The notes beneath the pieces were generated by a model. That model had not been told where the DNA came from. It was given only the letters and a program-made list of their open reading frames with translations, and did no database searches. Positions 55,554 through 62,211 of a stretch of DNA of 64,000 nucleotides are shown here, piece after piece. Each line of letters starts with the position of its first letter. Positions within the stretch are counted from its first letter, which is position 1. Made by a program: the position numbers and the translations under genes. The DNA is from an uncultured Flavobacteriaceae bacterium (lineage in GTDB: Bacteria > Bacteroidota > Bacteroidia > Flavobacteriales > Flavobacteriaceae): contig CANNAN010000005.1 in assembly GCA_947502635.1 (NCBI GenBank), positions 124,001-188,000 on the forward strand. Direction: 5' to 3'.

Positions 55554-56882
55554 ATGAAACAATATTTTTTTATACCAGCATTTTTGTTAGTAGGTTTAAT
55601 AGTATCTGCACAGGAGAAAAAATGGACTTTACAGGAATGCGTTAGCCATGCCTTAGAACATAATATTACAGTACAGCAAACGGAAAACTCTCTATTAATT
55701 AATGAACAAGATATTCTTGCTGCCAAAGGTGGTTTTTTACCATCTGTTAGTGGTGGTTTAGGACAACGTATGAGTATTGGATCTGGTTTCGATCCAGTTA
55801 CTAATCAAAGAATCAATAATCAAACAACCCATTCTTTTAATTATAATTTAAGTGTCAATCAGGATGTGTTTAATGGTTTTAGAACGTTAAACTTATACAA
55901 ACAATCCCGTTTAAATCAAGAGATCACTAATTTAGAACTGGCTAGAATCAAGGATGATATTTCTCTAAATGTTGTCAATGCTTATTTAAATGTTTTGTTT
56001 AACAAAGAGAACTTAGAAACGGCTAAGGCTCAGAATGATTTTTCTGAAAAACAATTACAACAAGTTAAGGATTTAGTTGAAGCTGGTGTACAGCCAAGGG
56101 CTAATATATTTGACGCCGAGGCAACTTTAAGTAGAGATTCTCAACAAGTAACTATAGCCGAAAATAATTTCGATTTAGCCCTACTTACGCTGTCTCAGTT
56201 ACTACAGGTTCCATTTAATGGCTTTTATGTTGAAATTATCGATGTAGAGACACCATCTGAAGCTATTTTATACGATAACGTCTCACCTATTTTAGACTAC
56301 GCATTAGAAAATAGAAATGAAATTAAAATAGCTAAAAAGAATATTGAAAATGCCGAATTGAATACCGAAATTTCTAAATCGGGTTATTTGCCTTCTGTAA
56401 GTTTTGGCTATGGTTTTGGTTCTGTATGGAGTGAATCTAAAAATGATTTCGCTAAGCAAGCCTATTTTAGAGAATTAGATTTGAATAAAGGTCATAACTT
56501 TAATTTAAATGTAAACATTCCTATTTTCTCCAGATTTCAGAATAAAACAGCCGTTGCTAAATCGAAAATTAGAGAATCGAATAGCAAGCTAAGTTTAGAT
56601 CAGGCGAAATTAGATTTAGAGTCTAATATACAAAGAGCCTATACAGATGCACAAGCGGCATTAAAAGCATATATAGCAGCAAAAAGATCCTTAGAGTCAC
56701 AAGAGCTTGCTTTTGAAAATTCTAAAGAACGTTATGATATTGGAAGTATGACCTCTTTTGATCTGGAACAATCAAGGGTACAATTGATTAATTCACAGGC
56801 ATCTTTAATAAATGCGAAGTATGATTTTGTTTTTAAGACAAAAGTTTTAGACTTTTACATGGGAAAATCTTTAACTAATTAA
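55554..56882 (+). CDS. TolC-family outer-membrane efflux protein
   Basis: About 442 residues from ATG 55554, which gives a clean signal peptide (KQYFFIPAFLL, ending VSAQ). The frame is open upstream into the adaptor gene, and an ATG at 55530 overlapping its stop is an alternative. Two OEP repeats are visible (WTLQECVSHALEHNITVQQ; later RNEIKIAKKNIENAELN), with SYGFGSV-like barrel strands. It completes the tripartite exporter. A hairpin terminator follows at once. Confidence 0.93.
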   Translation: MKQYFFIPAFLLVGLIVSAQEKKWTLQECVSHALEHNITVQQTENSLLINEQDILAAKGGFLPSVSGGLGQRMSIGSGFDPVTNQRINNQTTHSFNYNLSVNQDVFNGFRTLNLYKQSRLNQEITNLELARIKDDISLNVVNAYLNVLFNKENLETAKAQNDFSEKQLQQVKDLVEAGVQPRANIFDAEATLSRDSQQVTIAENNFDLALLTLSQLLQVPFNGFYVEIIDVETPSEAILYDNVSPILDYALENRNEIKIAKKNIENAELNTEISKSGYLPSVSFGYGFGSVWSESKNDFAKQAYFRELDLNKGHNFNLNVNIPIFSRFQNKTAVAKSKIRESNSKLSLDQAKLDLESNIQRAYTDAQAALKAYIAAKRSLESQELAFENSKERYDIGSMTSFDLEQSRVQLINSQASLINAKYDFVFKTKVLDFYMGKSLTN

Positions 56883-56906
56883 TAAAGTGGTTTAAACCAC
56901 TTTATT
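56881..56906 (+). terminator. Terminator of the export operon
   Basis: Perfect 26-base palindrome with half-site AATAAAGTGGTTT, overlapping the TolC stop region and followed by T-rich sequence. Confidence 0.8.
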
Positions 56907-56913
56907 TTATAAA

Positions 56914-56948
56914 AATACTTGGGGCTTTTACAAAAAGCCCCAAGTATT
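56914..56948. terminator. Second hairpin between tolC and tsaB
   Basis: 16-bp perfect arms, AATACTTGGGGCTTTT (56914-56929) and AAAAGCCCCAAGTATT (56933-56948), with a 3-base loop. It lies only 15 bases before the tsaB ATG, so it could be a second terminator or a structured tsaB leader. Confidence 0.6.
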
Positions 56949-56963
56949 AGATCTAAAAATAAA

Positions 56964-57650
56964 ATGAGTACATACATTCTAAATATAGAAACGGCAACAA
57001 CCAACTGTTCGGTATCACTTTCACAGGGTGGAGAAACCATCGTTTTAAAAGAAGATTACGATAAAAACTATTCGCATGCCGAAAGGCTACATATTTATAT
57101 TGATGAAGTATTAAAGGAAGCCAAAGTGTCTTCAGGGAATATAGAGGCTATTGCTGTAAGTAAAGGCCCTGGATCTTATACAGGTTTACGAATTGGAGTT
57201 TCGGCGGCAAAAGGACTTTGTTATGCTTTAGATAAGCCCCTAATTTCTGTTTCCACATTAGAAGCTTTGGCGCATCAGGTTACCACTTGTGATGAAGCTG
57301 TTATTATTTCCATGCTAGATGCCAGAAGGATGGAAGTATATTCAGCTGTTTTTGATGCCGATTATAATCAAATTAGAGAAACCGAAGCACAAATATTGGA
57401 TGAAAGCTCTTTTAAAGATTATTTAGAAGCAGGAAACGTTTACTTTATTGGAAATGGCGTTGAAAAAGCTAAAACATTAATTAAACATCCTAATGCTATT
57501 TTTATTGATGGTAAGTTACCATCAGCAAATGAAATGAGTCTTTTGGCTTACAATAAATACAAAATAAACGACACCGAAGATGTCGCTTATTTTGAGCCTT
57601 ATTATTTGAAAGACTTTGTGGCTTTGAAGCCTAAACCAAAGTTACCCTAA
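56964..57650 (+). CDS. tsaB: tRNA threonylcarbamoyladenosine biosynthesis protein TsaB
   Basis: 228 residues, actin-like ASKHA fold. Diagnostic segments are LNIETATTNCSVSLS at the N-terminus and VSKGPGSYTGLRIGVSAAKG. TsaB partners TsaD and TsaE in making t6A37 on tRNAs that read ANN codons. I chose ATG 56964 because the open frame upstream (TTG 56919) is encoded by the hairpin at 56914-56948. The stop abuts a decayed mscS tail on the other strand. Confidence 0.95.
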   Translation: MSTYILNIETATTNCSVSLSQGGETIVLKEDYDKNYSHAERLHIYIDEVLKEAKVSSGNIEAIAVSKGPGSYTGLRIGVSAAKGLCYALDKPLISVSTLEALAHQVTTCDEAVIISMLDARRMEVYSAVFDADYNQIRETEAQILDESSFKDYLEAGNVYFIGNGVEKAKTLIKHPNAIFIDGKLPSANEMSLLAYNKYKINDTEDVAYFEPYYLKDFVALKPKPKLP

Positions 57651-57721
57651 GCTTTTTTGTGAATATCGACTTTGGGTAGTCGGATTTCTATAAAGTCTAT
57701 TGTCTTATAGGTAAGTATCAT
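57647..57721 (-). pseudogene. Remnant of an mscS 3' end
   Basis: On the minus strand, the last codons before the TAG at 57649-57647 read IEIRLPKVDIHKKA. The intact mscS at 61011-61820 ends IEIPYPQVDIHKKA. DNA similarity is also clear for about 45 bases (57647-57693 against 61011-61057). Upstream the frame is only 24 codons from an ATG at 57721 and is preceded by a stop, so it is not a functional channel. It overlaps the tsaB stop by 4 bases. It appears to be the original or duplicated end of mscS left beside tsaB. Confidence 0.7.
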
Positions 57722-57797
57722 TTATTTTGACTTTTATAAAACGGTCAAAAATTTATCTATTTGGTTTAAGTTGAACAAACCTTGACTATTAATACAG

Positions 57798-58763
57798 TTA
57801 CTTTTTTATAAATCGGCTTCTGTAACTTTTATTATTTTGATCTTTTGCAACGATTAAATAAGTTCCCTTGCTTATATCTGAAACATTGATTGGGTTTATA
57901 ATAATATGATTAGTGAGACTTTTTATTTTCTTCCCAGTCATATCAATAATATTAATTTCTTTAAAAAGATTTATGCCCATATCTTTTCCTCCCAAAAATA
58001 ATAAGTTGGTAGTTGGGTTGGGATATGGAATAACATCTTTATCTAGTATAGGATCATCGGTACCAAGAGTGCAAAATTCCCAACTACCAAAATTTAAAGA
58101 AAGAAAAGCATCTGTTTCTAAAAGTTCACAATTTGTAGGACAATATTCTGTACAAGCATAAAAACCATAGATTCCACTCTCGGTTACGGTTATTGAGGAA
58201 CTTGTTTCGCCAGGTATGATCCCTGGGTCTTCTGGAGCTGGAGGTATTACCGTTGGAATGTCTCTGTACCAGGTATGTTTTCCATATAGTAAATTGAAAA
58301 AATTTGAAAGCTGAACTTTACTACCATTGCATATATTAAAAACACCTGCATCTGTGTTCTTGAAAGAGCCTTCTTCAAACTCTGCAACTATTGATGGAAA
58401 AGCATATGCGTAACCGTCTATTAAAACAAAGTTGCTCTCGGCAGTACATTTGCCTTTAGTAACTACTACTTTAAAATGATGTAGCATATCATTTAGTCCT
58501 GTGGCTAATAGTGTTGAAGATGTTGCTCCTGGAACTGGCTCGAAAGCATCACTGGTAAAATATTTTCGATACCATTGATATGTATCGAAATCATTTGATA
58601 TAGACAATAATTCTGAATCTTTTTCCTCATTACATAGTACCACACTATCGGGGGCAAAATCAAGAAATCCTAATCGAGGACTGGTAATTATTGGGGAGCA
58701 ATCTTGTGCATTAATAGTTGCACTAAAAACAAAAAAGAGAAGTAGAGTTTTAATTTTTTTCAT
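57798..58763 (-). CDS. Secreted protein with T9SS type A sorting domain
   Basis: 321 residues. A signal peptide ending TINAQ is followed by two Ig-like regions, each with cysteines and an aromatic pattern such as YQWYRKYF and HTWYRD. The C-terminal type A T9SS domain starts at VIPYPNPTTNLLFLGG and ends in NKSYRSRFIKK. It is probably displayed at, or released from, the cell surface; function unknown. It lies directly downstream of the TPR/HTH regulator on the same strand, 112 bases away, with a 14-bp direct repeat in the gap. Confidence 0.88.
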   Translation of the reverse strand: MKKIKTLLLFFVFSATINAQDCSPIITSPRLGFLDFAPDSVVLCNEEKDSELLSISNDFDTYQWYRKYFTSDAFEPVPGATSSTLLATGLNDMLHHFKVVVTKGKCTAESNFVLIDGYAYAFPSIVAEFEEGSFKNTDAGVFNICNGSKVQLSNFFNLLYGKHTWYRDIPTVIPPAPEDPGIIPGETSSSITVTESGIYGFYACTEYCPTNCELLETDAFLSLNFGSWEFCTLGTDDPILDKDVIPYPNPTTNLLFLGGKDMGINLFKEINIIDMTGKKIKSLTNHIIINPINVSDISKGTYLIVAKDQNNKSYRSRFIKK

Positions 58764-58837
58764 TGGGTTTAATTTTAATTAATTTTAGATTACCAATGAT
58801 ACTGGAGTTAATTTATAATAAGCTGTTTTTAATTACT

Positions 58838-58873
58838 ACAAATTGTGACATATTACGTGACAAATTGTGACAT
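58838..58873 (-). promoter_or_regulatory. Candidate operator: two 14-bp direct repeats, 22-bp period
   Basis: ACAAATTGTGACAT occurs at 58838-58851 and again, identically, at 58860-58873. Starts are 22 bp apart, about two helical turns. The pair lies 75-110 bases upstream of the minus-strand T9SS gene start and just after the stop of the regulator gene. This layout fits an activator site for two dimers. Binding is inferred, not shown. Confidence 0.55.
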
Positions 58874-58875
58874 GT

Positions 58876-60555
58876 CTAATAAATCTGAGAAAATAGTTGG
58901 TATAATGAAGTAATAGAGGTAAGGTTTAGTTTCTTTTTGAGTCTTTCTTTTCTTTTACGGCAAGCTTCGGGTGTTATATTTAGTACTGAAGCTATTTCCT
59001 TATTGTTTAAATTTAAGTAAATATAGGAGATAAATCGAATATCATTTGCATTTAAATCAGGGTGTCTTGCTTTAAGAGTTTTAATAAACGTACTATTAAT
59101 ATTTTCGAAAGAAGACGAAAACTCATTCCATTTTACACTATCTTTTAAATGTTGTTTTAAGCTAGAAGTAGCTTTTTTAAGGGCGTCATTTTTAGGTGTT
59201 TCATCAATTTTAGAAATAGATTCTACCACCTCTTCAATAAGTTCGTTTCTGGTAGATTGAAAAAGGACTTTATTATATAGTTCTTTATTTTTTTCTTCAA
59301 TTTTGTGCTTAAGCTTTAGAACTTTGGCTTCTTCTAAAACGACTTTTAACTGTTTCTTTTCAAGTTCTTTATTTAATAATAACGAGGTGTTTTTTTCATG
59401 CTGTAATTTTAATTCATTTAATCTTAAGTTATTCTCAGCAATTATTCTCTTTTGATTAGAGTTTTCCTTTTTCTTATGTTGAACGGAAATTAAAAGTAGC
59501 ATTATCATTAAAATAAAAAATGTAATAATGATATATGTTCGCTTTTGGTTATTGGAGACTATTTTGCTTATTGCTAAGTCATTTTGAGATTGTTTTAATT
59601 CAAACTGCAACTTCGAATTTTTTAGAAGTTGTTTTTCTTCTTTATCATAAATAAGCTTGGTAAGTTTAATAATACTGTCTTTAGCTACAATCGCTTTTTC
59701 TAAATCGTGTAAGTTATAGGCTATTTTAAATTGCTGCTTAAATATCTCGATTTTTTTACTACTATTAAAACAGCTTTTCAATGCATTTGCCAGATATTTA
59801 TTTGCTAAACTCCATTCTTTTAAATCTGAATGGGCTGTTGCCAACAAAAAATTTATTTTACTCACTAAATTTACCTCGACCTCTAATAATGCATCTTGAT
59901 TTAAATTGATAGCTTCAACTAAAAGTTTCTCAAGTTTTTTGATGGCATGACGATAATTCCCTTTCTTCATTAAAATACAATATTTAAGAACTAACGCATT
60001 GAGATGTGCATAAGGAACTTCTTCTAAATTAGGTAAAGCTTCCATTAAATATTTGTTGGCTATATCTAAATTATTTTCAAATAAATTAAGCTCTGCGAGA
60101 TTTGAAGCATAAAAGCCTATTTTAACATTTTTATTAGTCTTTCTAGCAATACTGTATGCTCGCTTTAAATAAGCTTTGGCTTTTTTATGATCTTCATCTT
60201 TCAAGAAAACCAAAGCAATATTATTTAGCATGGTCATTTTTTCTTCATCCGAATTATTTTCCAAAGCAATTTCATAGGCTTTTAAATAATATTTTATTGC
60301 GTTGCTATAATCGGACATTTTAAAATAAATGAGTCCTATATTGTTGTTTGATAAAAATGCCTCTCTCTTAAAACCTTCTTTGTAAGCAATCTCTCTGGCT
60401 TCAAAAAGAAAATCTAGTTGTTTTGTGTAATCATTTTTAAGTGAGTTTTCTAGAGCATTTTCTATCAAAATGTTACATGTATCAATTTCAGAATTTTGAG
60501 AAAAAGTGATATTGATAAAAAGAATATATAATATATAACTGATATATAATTTCAA
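58876..60555 (-). CDS. Membrane-bound TPR regulator with C-terminal LuxR-like HTH
   Basis: 559 residues. An N-terminal signal or anchor sequence (ending ITFSQ) is followed by TPR helices (about 25-320; NNIGLIYFKMSDYSNAIKYY, NNIALVFLKDEDHKKAKAYL). One transmembrane helix (about 338-357, IIITFFILMIMLLLISV), a long coiled coil (about 360-430) and a C-terminal HTH (about 498-555; LNANDIRFISYIYLNLNNKE then IASVLNITPEACRKRKERL) complete it. The layout is a periplasmic sensor joined through the membrane to a cytoplasmic DNA-binding domain, common in Bacteroidota. It probably controls the adjacent T9SS gene. Confidence 0.85.
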   Translation of the reverse strand: MKLYISYILYILFINITFSQNSEIDTCNILIENALENSLKNDYTKQLDFLFEAREIAYKEGFKREAFLSNNNIGLIYFKMSDYSNAIKYYLKAYEIALENNSDEEKMTMLNNIALVFLKDEDHKKAKAYLKRAYSIARKTNKNVKIGFYASNLAELNLFENNLDIANKYLMEALPNLEEVPYAHLNALVLKYCILMKKGNYRHAIKKLEKLLVEAINLNQDALLEVEVNLVSKINFLLATAHSDLKEWSLANKYLANALKSCFNSSKKIEIFKQQFKIAYNLHDLEKAIVAKDSIIKLTKLIYDKEEKQLLKNSKLQFELKQSQNDLAISKIVSNNQKRTYIIITFFILMIMLLLISVQHKKKENSNQKRIIAENNLRLNELKLQHEKNTSLLLNKELEKKQLKVVLEEAKVLKLKHKIEEKNKELYNKVLFQSTRNELIEEVVESISKIDETPKNDALKKATSSLKQHLKDSVKWNEFSSSFENINSTFIKTLKARHPDLNANDIRFISYIYLNLNNKEIASVLNITPEACRKRKERLKKKLNLTSITSLYQLFSQIY

Positions 60556-61010
60556 TTTAGAATGTTTACTGGGTTTAAATACAAGATGGAAGAAATTTAA
60601 AAAAGTTGCGTCAAAATGTGTGGCAACGGTTTTTGAAGGCGCAGTAAGAAGCCCTTTACTTTTGGGCTTGCATCAAGAAAATATTTAAATCTCTTTTTTC
60701 TTAAACGTTAAAACTTTGTTTTGGTGTTACCAGCTCAAAGTATAGAACTTATTCAATAGATAATAGAATTGGTATTTTAAAGGCGTTTAACTTTTTCTTT
60801 TAAGAAGGTAGTCTTATTTCTTCTTTATGTTAATTTAACAGTTTTCGCTGTTTTTATAGTATGGCTACCGCTAGTATTTACTAGTAGCGTCAGAGATTGG
60901 AGTTTAAGATTGAAAAAACACCCATTTATAGAGATTTTAAACATAAAAAAAACCTCACTCTTGTGAGTGAGGTTAAATACTGCTTAATAAATTGTTTTTT
61001 ACTTATAACT
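60556..61010. other. Intergenic region between the regulator and mscS
   Basis: No gene was seen. It contains several small hairpins: GTTGC/GCAAC around 60605-60627, AAGCCC (60649-60654) with GGGCTT (60664-60669), an imperfect repeat around 60864-60888 (CTAGTATTTACTAG), and the mscS terminator. A plus-strand open frame from 60897 runs into mscS on the opposite strand and is not a gene. No exact promoter box for the regulator was found. Confidence 0.5.
60943..60974 (-). terminator. Terminator of the minus-strand mscS operon
   Basis: AACCTCACTC (60951-60960) pairs with GAGTGAGGTT (60965-60974). On the minus strand the stem is followed by a run of T (plus-strand A run at 60944-60952), about 37 bases after the mscS stop. 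Confidence 0.85.
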
Positions 61011-61820
61011 CTAAGCCTTTTTATGAATATCAACCTGTGGGTATGGAATTTCTATACCAGCAGCATCCAGAGCGATTTTACATTTCTCGAGCGTACCAAA
61101 ATACACATCCCAATAGTCATCTACGGTAGACCATGGACGAACCGCAAAATTAACAGAACTATCTGCTAACTCAGAAACATTAACAGTAGGTTCTGGATCT
61201 TGAAGTACTTGCGAATTAGATGTTAGAACATGCATTATAACATCTTTAGTTTGTTTTATATCGGCGTCATAGCTTACACCAATAGTTAAGTCTACACGTA
61301 GTTTCCCTTCGGTAGAATAGTTAGTAATGTTTCCGTTGGATAATGTGCCATTGGGAATAATAACTTCTTTATTAGTTGGCGTTAAAATTTTAGTTGTAAA
61401 GATTTCAATTTCTTTCACAACACCAAGTTCCCCTTGTGCTTCGATTAAATCACCAATTTTAATAGGTTTAAATACCATAAGCAAAACACCACCAGCAAAA
61501 TTACCTAAAGAACCTTGTAGTGCCATGCCAATAGCTAAACCAGCAGCTGCTAAAATGGCTGCGAAAGATGTTGTTTCTACACCTAACTGTGATAAAATAG
61601 CTAAAAATAATAGTATTTTTAAAATCCAACTAATTAAATTAAGTAAGAACTTTTGTAAACTAGCATCATAATTAGCTTTGGTCATTACTTTGGCAACCAT
61701 TTTATTGGCTTTTTTTATGAGCCAGGAACCAATGATCCATATAACAATGGCACCAATGATTTTTATTCCGTAGTTTTTGGCAAATGTGAGGCCTAAATCA
61801 GTCCATTTTTCTAAATCCAT
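61011..61820 (-). CDS. mscS: Small-conductance mechanosensitive channel, MscS family
   Basis: 269 residues, near the length of E. coli MscS. Three hydrophobic helices, with the pore-lining third helix rich in Gly and Ala (AAILAAAGLAIGMALQGSLG) followed by NFAGGVLLMVFKPIKIGDLI, then the beta domain (PNGTLSNGNITNYS) and the C-terminal alpha/beta domain. It opens on hypo-osmotic shock. Last gene of the minus-strand group that starts beyond the window edge. A degenerate copy of its final codons lies at 57647-57721, next to tsaB. Confidence 0.95.
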   Translation of the reverse strand: MDLEKWTDLGLTFAKNYGIKIIGAIVIWIIGSWLIKKANKMVAKVMTKANYDASLQKFLLNLISWILKILLFLAILSQLGVETTSFAAILAAAGLAIGMALQGSLGNFAGGVLLMVFKPIKIGDLIEAQGELGVVKEIEIFTTKILTPTNKEVIIPNGTLSNGNITNYSTEGKLRVDLTIGVSYDADIKQTKDVIMHVLTSNSQVLQDPEPTVNVSELADSSVNFAVRPWSTVDDYWDVYFGTLEKCKIALDAAGIEIPYPQVDIHKKA

Positions 61821-61857
61821 AGTATTTTATTTTAAAATTATAGGTTAAAATTCTTTT

Positions 61858-62211
61858 TTAAAAGAAACAACTTATTAAAGCCAAAATAGCGGGAATGGCC
61901 TGTACATAAAACAGTTTTATTTTCTTTGTTGAGTAAGACCCATAGATACCTGCTATGGTCACACAAATAAGAAAAAAAATAGCAAGTGTTATATCTTTTT
62001 GTATAATTGAAAAAATTAATCCTGCGGCTAAAAAACCATTATATAATCCTTGGTTAGCGGCTAATACTTTGGTTTCTTCTGCAAATTCTTTAGATTTTAA
62101 TCCGAAGGTTTTCATGCCTTTTGGCTTGGTCCACAAAAACATTTCTAAAACAAGAAAATAAATATGCTCAAAAGCAACGATCGCAATTAATAAGATGGTT
62201 AAAAAAGTCAT
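61858..62211 (-). CDS. DUF1304 membrane protein
   Basis: 117 residues with four hydrophobic helices. The DUF1304 pattern is seen in FEHIYFLVLEMFLWTKPKG, AANQGLYNGFLAAGLIF and GIYGSYSTKK. Function of the family is unknown. It overlaps the stop of the upstream thioredoxin-domain gene by 4 bases (ATGA), and mscS follows 37 bases later, so the three are probably co-transcribed. Confidence 0.88.
   Translation of the reverse strand: MTFLTILLIAIVAFEHIYFLVLEMFLWTKPKGMKTFGLKSKEFAEETKVLAANQGLYNGFLAAGLIFSIIQKDITLAIFFLICVTIAGIYGSYSTKKIKLFYVQAIPAILALISCFF

Noticed and set aside
51228-56882. Naming the exporter as a macrolide pump (macAB)
   Set aside because: The ATPase and permease are separate genes and there are two diverged permeases. 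The substrate cannot be inferred, so no mac symbols were given.
57651-57797. Reading the mscS-tail remnant as a small functional gene
   Set aside because: Only 24 codons, no promoter box, and its similarity is confined to the final codons of mscS.
60897-61169. 90-codon plus-strand open frame near the mscS end
   Set aside because: It runs antisense over the mscS terminator and its 3' coding end, and has no family resemblance.
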